From Sphaerosporella brunnea (Eukaryota > Ascomycota > Pezizomycetes > Pezizales > Pyronemataceae): a stretch of DNA of 45,284 nucleotides. Each line of letters opens with the position of its first letter. The stretch's first letter is position 1. Of the stretch, positions 18,773 through 29,192 are shown piece by piece. The notes below the pieces were generated by a model. The model did no database searches and was not told the DNA's origin. It saw only the letters and a program-made list of their open reading frames with translations. The position numbers and the translations under genes were made by a program. Location: positions 1-45,284 of the forward strand of contig VXIS01000359.1 in the NCBI GenBank assembly GCA_008704415.1. The letters run 5' to 3'.

Positions 18773-19441
18773 ATGTCTTTCCACCTCTTCCGCAACCTCC
18801 TGGGACCACGCCCACCAGAAGCCACCACCACCACCACCACCACCATGGCGCGCACCAAACCACAGCCAAAGCCACAATCAAAACCCCTCTCGATAATCTT
18901 CCTCGGCTCCGCCAAAACCGGCAAGACCAACATCCTAACCTCCCACCTCTTCAACGTCTACACCAGCTTCTACGCGCCGACCTTCGACCAGGTCTTCCTG
19001 GGCCCCGGTCCTCCTTCTCGCCCCGACATCTCGCGGATCACCTACTTAGACGTCGGCACCAGCAGCGACGTGGTAGAGCGATACTACGAGCCTCGGCTTT
19101 CGATCAGCGATGTCGTGGTGCTCGTGTTTTCGCTAGTAGACCGAGGGTCGCTGAAAGAGGTTTTGGAGCGGTGGTGGCCGATGGCGAAGCCGTATCGCAA
19201 GCCTGTGATCCTGGTGGGCACCAAGAAGGATTTGAGAAGCGAGAATGTGCCGATCGGAACGGCGGAGGAGGTGCTGGAGCTGGAGGGGACCAGAGTTGCG
19301 CAAGAGATCGGTGCGGTTTGGTATGGGGAGTGTTCTGCCGTCACGGAGGAGGGTTTGAGCGATGTTGTGGAGAACGCTGTAAGGGCGGGGCTGGGAGAGC
19401 GACCGGTGGTGAGGAAGAGGGTTGGGATCGCACTCGTATGA
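18773..19441 (+). CDS. Atypical Ras/Rho-like small GTPase
   Basis: 222 residues from the ATG at 18773; a better-context ATG (CACCATGG) at 18845 would remove 24 residues. G-box motifs in order: P-loop GSAKTGKT, a degenerate switch II YLDVGTSSDVVERYYEP in place of DTAGQE, TKxD as VGTKKDL, and a G5-like ECSA. The helix spacing (VVVLVFSLVDRGSLKEVLERWWP) follows Rho proteins. The glutamine that normally drives hydrolysis after DxxG is missing, and the C-terminus (RKRVGIALV) has no prenylation box, so the protein may be a slow or non-cycling GTPase that is not membrane-anchored. A (CAC)n microsatellite at 18822-18845 encodes a Thr run near the N-terminus. Function unknown. Confidence 0.75.
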   Translation: MSFHLFRNLLGPRPPEATTTTTTTMARTKPQPKPQSKPLSIIFLGSAKTGKTNILTSHLFNVYTSFYAPTFDQVFLGPGPPSRPDISRITYLDVGTSSDVVERYYEPRLSISDVVVLVFSLVDRGSLKEVLERWWPMAKPYRKPVILVGTKKDLRSENVPIGTAEEVLELEGTRVAQEIGAVWYGECSAVTEEGLSDVVENAVRAGLGERPVVRKRVGIALV

Positions 19442-20321
19442 CGTTGAATCACGTGATGGCACTCTGAGTGAAGCCTGTAAGGTCGTGCTTGGGATCTTCC
19501 AGTTTTAGGCTTTTAGCTGAACATCCGCAGAAGCTTGCAGCTCCACGCAAAACCAGATCCAATTGCAATCGTTACGTAGTTCCACGTGCGTGATGTTGAT
19601 CCGCTCGTCGAACGTCTGGAGTTGAGGTGTGCTAGTGCTTCAGTCTGGACGACCGATTCGCACGGCGAACGTGGAGAGAAGAGCGAGAATAGAAGCCAAA
19701 CGATGATGATGCTCCAATGCGGTGAGGGGTGGTACATAACTGGTTGACGAACGCCACCCGCAGATCCCGGGCTGAAGCGCTGACGCGGTCATCCAGTCTA
19801 AAATTGGCCTCCATGCAGCTGAAGATTTTCAGCTTCAGGTCTTTCCGTCTCGGCGGTGTCGTGATGCTTATGTTCTCCTGGCCGGCTCTTGAACGAGCCT
19901 TTCAATCCTCTCCGCGCCGTTTCCTTTCCCACCTCCCCGCCCTGTTTCGAGAGCTGTTCCTGCCCGTCTGCCCGTCGTTGCCATTGCATCCGTCGTTGCC
20001 GCCAAGCCGCTCCCACGTTGTTGTCCGAGCGCACTGAGCTCGAAACGGACATCGGCGCCAGATAAACTTTTGAGCTGCCTCCCTCGATCTCGCTCGTATT
20101 GCTGTGGTGTTCTTTCCCCGTTATCTTCGCCCGGGGCCGCTGTCGCTTTCCGTCCGCTGTCTCTTTCCGTCTGCTGTCTCTTTCCGTCCGCTTTTCTTCT
20201 TCTGACGCAAGAAGGATTGCATTTCCTCTCTTGTTCCTCGTAATCTTTAATTGTCGTACCTTTTAATCGTCAATCACCCTCGCTTCTTCTTCTTCTGTCG
20301 TTCGTTGAGGAAAGTTTCAAC
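19442..20321. other. Upstream region of the apyrase gene
   Basis: There is no convincing gene. It contains pyrimidine-rich leader sequence and three 17-bp tandem repeats (see next entry). Confidence 0.4.
20140..20190 (+). repeat. Three 17-bp tandem repeats in apyrase 5' region
   Basis: CTGTCGCTTTCCGTCCG, CTGTCTCTTTCCGTCTG and CTGTCTCTTTCCGTCCG follow each other without gaps, about 130 bases before the ATG at 20322. They could be a promoter motif or simple slippage in a CT-rich leader. Confidence 0.75.
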
Positions 20322-22475
20322 ATGGGCAATCACAAGTGTTAGTAGCTGCCCCCCCCCCCCCCCGGCCTGCCTCCACTTTCGACAAGCAGGTGCAAGTGCT
20401 GACTCGTGCGGTGTCCAAAGACGGTGTGGTCCTGGATGCAGGTTCAAGCGGGACCCGAGTCTACGTCTACCGCTGGGACGACCCCTCTCACGCGCGAAAA
20501 TACGCCTCCGCTTCAGAGTTACGCAGCATTCCCGAGATCAGGACGAAAAGGAAGTGGACCAAGAAGGTGAAGCCAGGTCAGTAGTGGTGCTCCCGTCGTT
20601 CGAATCGCATCGTTGACGCCTTCAGGGGTCTCGACGTTCCATGACAAGCCCGACGCCGTGGGCAACGACCACCTCGCGCCGCTGTTCGAGCATGCACTGC
20701 AACACATCCCGAAGAAGGAACGGCCGAGCACGCCGCTGTTCCTGCTGGCGACAGCGGGAATGCGGTTGGTGAAGGAGAACGAGCGCAAGCGGCTGCTGGG
20801 GGAGATCTGCTCGTACGCACGGCGGCACACCGAGTTCTTACTTCCCGATTGCGCCACCCACATCCAAGTGATTCCCGGGGAGACGGAAGGTCTCTACGGT
20901 TGGATTGCGGCAAACTATCTTCTCGGCGGCTTCGACGATCCAAAGGCGCATGAGACTCATGAGCATGCCAAAAAGGGTCACCATACCTATGGCTTCCTGG
21001 ATATGGGCGGTGCGTCGGCGCAGATTGCGTTCGCCCCGAATGCGACGGAGTCGGCAAAACATGCGGACGACTTGAAGCTGCTGCGGCTAAGGCGCTTGGA
21101 TGGGCAGAATATGGACTATAGGGTGTTTGTTACCACCTGGCTGGGCTTCGGTGTTAATGAGGCGAGGCGGAGGTATGTTGAGCGCTTGAAGGAGGCGAGT
21201 GCAGCGGATGGCGTTTTGGAGCTACCAGATCCTTGCCTACCGAAGGGGTTGCTGAGGTCGTTGGATGGAAAGGAGATCGAGGATCCTAAGGAGGCAAAGA
21301 AGTCTGTGCATCTGCTGGGAACTGGAAAGTTTGCGGAATGCGAACGAACCACCTATCCTCTGCTTGACAAAGATAAGCCGTGTACGAATGCCCCCTGCCT
21401 TCTCAATGGCCAGCATGTTCCGGCCATTGACTTCGATGTCAACCACTTCGTTGGCGTGTCTGAATACTGGCACACCACGCACGAGATATTCGAGGACAAG
21501 CACTCGACAAAGGCCTATGATTTTGCTACGTACCAAAAGCGAGTCAAGGAGTTCTGCGAGCAGGACTGGAACAGCATCGAAAAAGATGTAAACGCCCAGA
21601 AGTACGGCAAATCCGTGGATGAAGACGCGGCTATGGACGTCTGCTTCAAAGCATCCTGGATCATCAACGTCCTCCACGACGGAATCGGCATTCCGCGCGT
21701 CGGCATCGAGCCTACCGGAAAGAGCTCGCACAACGGAACCGAAGAAGTCATCGAGGCAGTGAAAGAGAAGGGATTCATGGATACCTTCCGTCCGGTCGAC
21801 AAGATCGAGGACGTCGAAGTTTCTTGGACCTTGGGACGAATGGTCCTCTACGTCGCCTCACAAGTTCCTCCCGCCGAAACAAAAGGCGTCCTGGCGCTTC
21901 CCGTTGGCTTCGGCAACAACGTCGCAACCGCAAACGGAGTCCCTCCCGGGTTCATGTACGGCGGCAGCGGCCCGCCAGTGCACCAGCCCACGCTTCCTGC
22001 CGGCAACAACTACTCCACGCCTGCAGACCCGCACTGGCACGACGCTCTCTGGCGCGAAGGCGACACTGCGCCCCGCCGCATCCCGGGCTTGCTCCTCTTC
22101 CTCCTCATTGCAGGCCTTGCCGGCCTCCTACTCATCGGCCGCGAAAGACGCCGCAAACTGCTGAATATCTGCACGTCTTCGGTTAAGGGCAAAAGACGCA
22201 GAATCCTGGGCAGCGCCGGAACCATCACGTATGAACGTGTCGCGCAAACTGGTGATGGAAGCCCGACGTTTGAGCTGGGAAGCTTTGATGAGGAGGAGGG
22301 TTGGAGGGTCCCGAAGATGCATGGCGGTCTGTATGATGGTCCCGGTCTGGGCCCGTATGCGGGGCTCGGCTCGGCGTATGGCGTGGAGACGAGGGATCGC
22401 CTGGCTACGAGGAGTAGGGAAGTTAGTCCTAGTAGGAGCACGGCGAGAGCTAGGAGTCCGCTTCCGCCAAGGTGA
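20322..22475 (+). CDS. ynd1: Golgi apyrase, GDA1/CD39 family nucleoside-diphosphatase
   Basis: Three exons: 20322-20337, 20421-20576 and 20626-22475, giving about 673 residues. Intron 1 (GTTAGT...TGCTGACT...CCAAAG) joins MGNHK to YGVVLDAGSSGT; intron 2 is GTCAGT...TTCAG. Apyrase conserved regions are all visible: DAGSSGT (residues 11-17), ATAGMR (99-104), ETEGLYGW (143-150) and the DMGGASAQIAF segment (about 183-193). A single membrane helix (IPGLLLFLLIAGLAGLLLIG, about 543-562) is followed by a 110-residue basic, Ser-rich cytosolic tail. This layout (short N-terminus, C-terminal anchor) matches yeast Ynd1, which hydrolyses GDP and UDP in the Golgi lumen so that sugar-nucleotide import for glycosylation can continue. 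Intron 1 contains a C15 run. Confidence 0.9.
20338..20420 (+). other. Apyrase intron 1 (83 bases) with C15 run
   Basis: GTTAGT donor, CTGAC branch site at 20399-20404 and AAAG acceptor; removing it gives the family-perfect N-terminus MGNHKYGVVLDAGSSGT. An alternative acceptor (GCAG at 20399) gives a poorer fit. Confidence 0.75.
20577..20625 (+). other. Apyrase intron 2 (49 bases)
   Basis: GTCAGT donor, GTTGAC branch site and TTCAG acceptor; it restores KKVKPGVSTFHDKPD across the junction. Confidence 0.85.
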
Positions 22476-22507
22476 TAGTGGGTGTTGAGTATAGAAATTG
22501 GAATGTT

Positions 22508-22550
22508 GTCTTTTTCTTTTCTTTTCTTTTCTTTTCTTTTCTTTTCTTTT
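22508..22550 (+). repeat. (CTTTT)n microsatellite after apyrase
   Basis: Eight or so uninterrupted pentamers lie in the 3' flank. The mirror copy at about 22935-22972 has one unit broken by a missing base. Confidence 0.85.
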
Positions 22551-22615
22551 GTGCTTTGCTGCGTTGCAGTTTGTGACTTTTTGGGAGTTCTGAAGAAGTT
22601 TTTATGGTGGTCGAG

Positions 22616-22865
22616 TCTCTCTTTGTCCTCCCCTCTTTTCCTTTTTTCTGTTTCTCCTCTTCTCTTCTTTTTGTTTTTTCATTTTTTTCTCCTTCTTTTT
22701 TCTCCCCTTCCTTCACTGTTCTTCTGCTGTGTTTTCTTTCTTTTTCTTCTTTTCCCCTTCTTTTTTCTGTTCTTCTTTTTTCCTTCCTTTTCTTTTTTTC
22801 TTTCTTCTCTTTTTCTCTCTCCCTTTCCTCTTTTTCTTTTTTTCCGTTGTTGTTGTTGGAGAGAT
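22616..22865. other. Unremoved PacBio SMRTbell adapter, stretched, at the palindrome centre
   Basis: This is the only part of the window with no mirror partner. It opens with TCTCTCTTTGTCCTCC and closes with CCGTTGTTGTTGTTG-GAGAGAT at 22844-22865. From memory, the SMRTbell hairpin adapter has the same order: a TCTCTCTC block, TTTTCCTCCTCCTCC, then GTTGTTGTTGTTG and GAGAGAT. The match at the 3' side is nearly exact (one extra G for A). Roughly 200 bases of C/T-only sequence lie between the two ends, where the adapter is CT-rich, as expected of polymerase stutter or poor calling. The genomic insert ends with GGTCGAG (22609-22615) and restarts in reverse with CTCGACAACC (22866). Long open frames crossing it (Phe/Leu/Ser-rich) are meaningless. 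Confidence 0.92.
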
Positions 22866-23004
22866 CTCGACAACCATAAAAACTTCTTCAGAACTCCCAA
22901 AAAGTCAAAACTGAAACCGCAGCACAAAGCACAAAAGAAAAGAAAAGAAAAGAAAGAAAAGAAAAGAAAAAGACAACATTCCAATTTCTTCTCAACACCC
23001 ACTA

Positions 23005-25135
23005 TCACCTTGGCGGAAGCGGACTCTAGCTCTCGCCGTGCTCCTACTAGGACTAACTTCCCTACTCTCGTAGCAGGCGATCCTCGTCTCCACGCCATAC
23101 GCCGAGCCGAGCCCCGCATACGGGCCCAGACCGGGACCATATACAGACCGCCATGCATCTTCGGACCCTCAACCTCCTCCTCATCAAAGCTTCCAGCTCA
23201 AACGTCGGGCTTCCATCACCAGTTTGCGCGACACGTTCATACGTGATGTTTCCGGCGTGCCCAGGATTCTGCGTCTTTTGCCCTTAACCGAAGACGTGCA
23301 GATATTCAGCAGTTTGCGGCGTCTTTCGCGGCGATGAGTAGGAGGCCGGCAAGGCCTGCAATGAGGAGGAAGAGGAGCAAGCCCGGGATGCGGCGGGGCG
23401 CAGTGTCGCCTTCGCGCCAGAGAGCGTCGTGCCAGTGCGGGTCTGCAGGCGGGAGTAGTTGTTGCCGGCAGGAAGCGTGGGCTGGTGCACTGGCGGGCCG
23501 CTGCCGCCGTACATGAACCCGGGAGGGACTCGTTTGGGTTGCGACGTTGTTGCCGAAGCCAACGGGAAGCGCCAGGACGCCTTTTGTTTCGGCGGGAGGA
23601 ACTTGTGAGGGACGTAGAGGACCATTCGTCCCAAGGTCCAAGAAACTGACGTCCTCGATCTTGTCGACCGGACGGAAGGTATCATGAATCCCTCTCTTTC
23701 ACTGCCCGATGACTTTTCGGTTCCTTGTGCGAGCTCTTTCGGTAGGCTCGATGCCGACGCGCGGAATGCCGATTCCGTCGTGGAGGACGTTGATGATCCA
23801 GGATGCTTTGAAGCAGACGTCCATAGCCGCGTCTTCATCCACGGATTTGCCGTACTTCTCGGGCGTTACATCTTTTTCGATGCTGTCCAGTCCTGCTCGC
23901 AGAAACTCCTTGACTCGCTTTTGGTACGTAGCAAAATCATAGGCCTTTGTCGAGTGCTTGCCTCGAATATCTCGTGCGTGGGTGCCAGTATTCAGACACG
24001 CCAACGAAGTGGTGACACGAAGTCAATGGCCGGAACATGCTGGCATTGGAAGGCAGGGGGCATTCGTACACGGCTTATCTTGTCAAGCAGAGGATAGGTG
24101 GTTCGTTCGCATTCCGCAAACTTTCCAGTTCCCAGCAGATGCACAGACTTCTTTGCCTCTTAGGATCCTCGATCTCCTTTCCATCCAACGACTCAGCAAC
24201 CCCTTCGGTAGGCAAGGATCTGGTAGCTCCAAAACTGCGCATCGCTGCACTCGCCTCCTTCAAGCGCTCAACATACTCCGCCTCGAGCTCATTAAACACC
24301 GGAAGCCAGCCATGGTGGTAACAAACACCCTATAGTCCATATTCTGCCATTCCAAGCGCCTTAGCCGCAGCAGCAGCTTCAAGTCGTTCTCCGCATGTTT
24401 TGCCGACTCCGTCGCATTCGGGACGGGCGAACGCACTCTGCGCCGACGCAACGCCCATATCAGGAGCATAGGTATGGTGACCTTCTTGTTTGGCATGCTC
24501 ATGCGTCTCATGCGCCTTTGGATCGTCGAAGCCGCCGAGAAGATAGTTTGCCGCAATCCAACGTAGAGACCTTCCGTCTCCCCGGGTAATCACTGGATGT
24601 GGGGTGCGCAGAATCGGGAGTAAGAACTACGCGTGTGCCGCCAGGTGCGATACGAGCAGGATACTCCCCAGCAGCCGCTTGCGCTCGTTCTCCTTCACCA
24701 ACGCATTCCCGCTGTCGCCAGACAGGAACAGCGTGCGTGCTCGGCCGGTCCTTCTTCGGGATGTGTGTGCAGTGCATCGCGCGAACAGAAGCGGCGCGAG
24801 GTGGTCGTTGACCCACTGCGTCGGCTTGTCATGGAACGTCTCGAGACCTGAGGCGTTACAACGATAGCGATCGAACGACGGGAGCACCACTACTGACCTG
24901 GCTTCACCTTCTTGGTCCACTTCCTTTTCGTCCTGATCTCGGGAATGCTGCGTAACTCTGAAGCGGAGGCGTATTTCGCGCGTGAGAGGGGTCGTCCCAG
25001 CGGTAGACGTAGACTCGGGTCCCGCTGAACCTGCATCCAGGACCACACCGTCTTGGACACCGCACGAGTCAGCACTTGCACCTGCTTGTCGAAAGTGGAG
25101 GCAGGCGGCAGCTACTAACACTTGTGATTGCCCAT
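23005..25135 (-). pseudogene. Frameshifted mirror copy of apyrase gene
   Basis: This is the same gene as 20322-22475. One-base indels break the frame many times (for example a lost C in GCGGCC near 23331 and a lost T near 23452), and the intron C15 run is reduced to two. No biological decay needs to be invoked. Confidence 0.9.
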
Positions 25136-26018
25136 GTTGAAACTTTCCTCAACGAACGACAGAAGAAGAAGAAGCGAGGGTGATTGACGATTAAAAGGTA
25201 CGACAATTAAAGATTACGAGGAACAAGAGAGGAAATGCAATCCTTCTTGCGTCAGAAGAAGAAAAGCGGACGGAAAGAGACAGCAGACGGAAAGAGACAG
25301 CGGACGGAAAGCGACAGCGGCCCCGGGCGAAGATAACGGGGAAAGAACACCACAGCAATACGAGCGAGATCGAGGGAGGCAGCTCAAAAGTTATCTGGCG
25401 CCGATGTCCGTTTCGAGCTCAGTGCGCTCGGACAACAACGTGGGAGCGGCTTGGCGGCAACGACGGATGCAATGGCAACGACGGGCAGACGGCAGAACAG
25501 CTCTCGAAACAGGGCGGGGAGGTGGGAAAGGAAACGGCGCGGAGAGGATTGAAAGGCTCGTTCAAGAGCCGGCCAGGAGAACATAAGCATCACGACACCG
25601 CCGAGACGGAAAGACCTGAAGCTGAAAATCTTCAGCTGCATGGAGGCCAATTTTAGACTGGGATGACCGCGTCAGCGCTTCAGCCCGGGATCTGCGGGTG
25701 GCGTTCGTCAACCAGTTATGTACCACCTCACCGCATTGGAGACATCATCATCGTTTGGCTTCTATTCTCGCTCTTGTCTCTCACGTTCGCCGTGCGAATC
25801 GGTCGTCCAGACTGAAGCACTAGACACACCTCAACTCCAGACGTTCGACGAGCGGATACAACATCACGCACGTGGAACTACGTAACGATTGCAATTGGAT
25901 CTGGTTTTGCGTGGAGCTGCAAGCTTCTGCGGAGTTCAGCTAAAAGCCTAAAACTGGAATGATCACCAATGGCACGACTCTACAGGCGTCACTCAGAGTG
26001 CCATCACGGGATTCAACG
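25136..26018. other. Mirror of 19442-20321
   Basis: Same intergenic content with scattered indels, including the 17-bp tandem repeats at about 25266-25316. Confidence 0.7.
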
Positions 26019-26686
26019 TCATACGAGTGCGATCCCACCTCTTCTCACCACCGAGGCGCTCTCCCAGCCCGAACCCTTACAGCGTTCTCAGTCAACATCG
26101 CTCAAACCCTCTCCGTGACGGCAGAACACTCCCCATACCAAACGCAACGATCTCTTAGCGCGCAACTCTGTGGATCCCCTCCAGCTCCAGCACCTCCTCC
26201 GCCGTTCGATCGGCACATTCTCGCTTCTCAAATCCTCTTGGTGCCCACCAGGATCACAGGCTTGCGATACGGCTTACGCCATCGGCCACCACCGCTCCAA
26301 AACCTCTTTCAGCGACCCTCGGTCTACTAGCGAAAACACGAGCACCACGACATCGCTGATCGAAAGCCGAGGCTCGTAGTATCGCTCTACCACGTCGCTG
26401 CTGGTGCCGACGTCTAAGTAGGTGATCCGCGAGATGTCGGGGCGAGAAGGAGGACCGGGGCCCAGGAAGACCTGGTCGAAGGTCGGCGCGTAGAAGCTGG
26501 TGTAGACGTTGAAGAGGTGGGAGGTTAGGATGTTGGTCTTGCGGGTTTTGGCGGAGCCGAGGAAGATTATCGAGAGGGTTTTGATTGTGGCTTGGCTGTG
26601 GTTTGGTGCGCGCCATGGTGGTGTGGTGTGGTGGTGGCTCTGGTGGGCGTCGGTCCCAGGAGGTTGCGGAAGAGGTGGAAAGACAT
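26019..26686 (-). pseudogene. Frameshifted mirror copy of GTPase gene
   Basis: Mirror of 18773-19441 with several one-base indels and a shortened (CAC)n tract. Confidence 0.9.
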
Positions 26687-27494
26687 ATTTCTGTGAAGGT
26701 AAGTGAGTGAAAAAAGGATTCTATGCTGCCGCCTCTTGATATGGGCCCTTCGCTCACTCATCTCACTCTCCAAAAACGCAAAATCCAGTCCAAACATTCA
26801 CATATATCACCTCTCACCCCCTCACCCCTCACCTAAACAACCCACAAAACCCGCATCCCCCGCGATCCACCATATCCACAGTGCGCGAAAACAAGAAAAC
26901 ACCAGCACCACAGCAAGGGCGGCACGATAAACTCACAGCTCGCCTCTACATCGCTGTCTACGTCCTGTACGTTCTGTGGCATCGCGATATAGATCTGAGT
27001 ACGGCCGGGCTGGGTGAGTAGGGGTTTATCTCAGAGAAGAGGGGAGGCCTAGGGGGCAAGTTGATCGGACCCTGAGGGGGAGAGGCTTGAAGAAAAAGGA
27101 CGTGTCTGGGAGTCTGTGGAATGCGCACGTGGCGCGAATCGAGTGGGCTGGCCTACCTGTGGATTGGTGCCCAGATCTGGAGAGCTCAGGTTGGCTACTA
27201 GTCGACCTCTGAGATTCGGGCTCGGTGCCAGATGCTTGGCCCACGGCCGAGAAAGTCTACATACAACGGTCGAGTGAGTTTCTGTGAAACTACTCGGGTT
27301 GCGATTTGTATTTGTTTTTTGGTTTCTAGCCTTGGCCTGGCGAGCAAAAGCGATACGTATCAACCTCCAACGCCGGAAGTTGCAAACAAAGGGGAATAGG
27401 TAATAAACAATCGCGCCTAGACCAGAGACAAGTACAAGATGCAGAGGCTCGTCTACGGGAGTATTAGTAGTGCGGAAAAGAAATAATGGCCATA
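26687..27494. other. Mirror of 17947-18772
   Basis: Same non-coding content with indels. Confidence 0.65.
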
Positions 27495-27761
27495 CCGGAC
27501 TATCACTAATAAGGAGGTGCCGGCAATCTGGAAATCTCGCCGGGAGGAGAGCGGGAGCGGACGAGCCAGGCGCAAATATAAAAGTATTTTTATGGCGAAT
27601 CAACTGGAAGCTTGCAAGCTACAAACTATCGTTTGGGAGTGGATGCGATGGAATTGCCCACCCAAAAATTTTCGGGACGTTTGCCAGTCCCAGGGTTCTC
27701 GCTCCCTCCCGGCGAGATTTCCAGATTGCCGACCATCCCTTATTAGCGAGTAGATCCGGTA
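27493..27761. mobile_element. Mirror copy of MITE 2
   Basis: TA flanks at 27493-27494 and 27760-27761; element 27495-27759, four bases shorter than the left copy because of indels. Confidence 0.8.
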
Positions 27762-28130
27762 GTGTGAGTTGAGGTCCCCCCAGTTTCCAAGCAGAGAGAC
27801 GCAAAACTAAATTTTACAAGCTGCGAGTACGAGGTCTGATGGGCTTGCAGAAGATCTTGGGGACTACGACGATTATGTGGAGGGAGGATTAAATTGTAAC
27901 CTCGAACCGGACCTGCGGGCAAAAAGCGACGTCGGTGATGACTGTTAAGGAGACAAACTGGCCACGCATTTTGCAGCTGCTAAAGGATAAAGGCGTACCG
28001 GCTGATGCTCGCGAAGTGGAGGAAAGAGAGGCGGAGGATGAATTATATGATAGCTTCCGGAACCTCCTGATTGAAGGGGTCACAGGTCTTCCCCTCTTCC
28101 ACTCCGTGTCTCCTGCTCCTCTTCTCTAGT
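27762..28130 (+). pseudogene. Mirror of the gene fragment next to MITE 2
   Basis: Corresponds to 17296-17644 (-). The stretch from NWPRILQLLKDKG onward is readable; earlier parts are frameshifted. Confidence 0.55.
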
Positions 28131-28222
28131 GTCCGCTGCCATTTGTCACGAAATTCAGGATGCTTTCGCTTTAGATGTTTCGTCTGGGACCGGACCCTTG
28201 GGGGAAAAACTCACCAGGCAAC

Positions 28223-28942
28223 TCAACCTTCAATCATTCCTCACAATCCCGCCTTTGCTCAAGGGCAACGTCACATACAATCAACAAGAATAGAAAAATC
28301 CTTCAGCCATCGGTCCTTCTCTCGTGCATGCGCGGAAAAAAGTGCAAAAAACTGTTCGTCACCTCGAAACGCTTCTCCATTGTAAGATACATTGCCAGAT
28401 GCGCCGGTCGTAGTGAATCCGTAGCTGTGCCTCCCATTGTTGATATCCCTTGCATTTCATGGCCAGTAGCAGTGTTTCATCGCTTCTCAACAGAGGACTC
28501 TTTGCCTCGACGACAAAAAACAATTTATCCTTCGCCACGAGACGAAATCCATCAAGACAAATGCCTCCGTATCGCCTGTTCAGAGTCCACAGACACAATT
28601 TCTTTATCCTCCCTCTGGAACCGCAGCGCGCATCTCGTCTGGCGTTTGAAGTCAGAGATGATTGGGATCATCGTGGCGTACACCAAAATCACTGATGTTC
28701 GCTCCTTAAAGTCCGATCTCGACTCTGAAGGATAACCTTCCACTTCAATGTAATCCACAATGTTTCGATAAACTTCTCCTTCGTTTCCTTGACGGCGTTC
28801 TCATCTGCAATCTAGACAACATCTTCGCAGCGGGAACGGCGTGTTCGATGAGTTCTCCTATTCTGAAGCCGAGCCGAGCCTCTGCGTCCGTCTTGGTCAT
28901 GTTGGAATACGAACGCTTTTTTCGATTCGGATTGTCGACCAT
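28223..28942 (-). pseudogene. Frameshifted mirror copy of PD-(D/E)XK-like gene
   Basis: Mirror of 16470-17201. The frame is broken by several deletions, including within the VEAK core. Confidence 0.9.
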
Positions 28943-29192
28943 TTTGTGATTGTGGGGGTGTTGTCGCTCGTTGTTCCGTCAGAGAGGGGAAACCCCTACG
29001 CGACCGTGGCCAAGCCTAACCTTGTTATGTACACCCACCATTCTAAACTATCTAAGCAGAAGTGACCCACCTTAGTTGTTTGGACCAAAGAGGAGACTCA
29101 GCGGAATCGAACCCTAGGCTCACGAAAGCAAAGAAATATACCAGTAGTATCCCCGTGTGTATATTCTGAAACGCTATCTAAATCTATTTCCT

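Larger units (their letters stand above)
1..22615 (+). repeat. Left arm of 22.6-kb inverted repeat (reference copy)
   Basis: Every gene in this arm reappears in reverse complement in 22866-45284: the VWA gene, the coiled-coil gene, the phosphatase, the five-exon gene, the tautomerase, the oxidoreductase, the PD-(D/E)XK gene, the GTPase and the apyrase. Paired coordinates sum to about 45285-45289 near the ends and 45411-45413 in the middle, so the mirror is global. This arm keeps intact reading frames and full-length homopolymers, so it is the reliable version. Its first ten bases, ACTGCATAGG, return reversed at 45274-45283, one base before the window ends. Confidence 0.97.

Noticed and set aside
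18358..18954. 198-codon minus-strand open frame
   Set aside because: It is antisense to the GTPase gene and its leader, with low-complexity Pro/Ser and poly-Val parts; a shadow frame.
22482..23246. 254-codon Phe/Leu-rich open frame crossing the centre
   Set aside because: It spans the adapter-derived pyrimidine tract; poly-T/C translates as F/L/S without stops. It is not a membrane protein.
22866..28950. Repeat-induced point mutation (RIP) of one arm
   Set aside because: RIP makes C-to-T changes in both copies; here the changes are mostly one-base indels and only one arm is affected.
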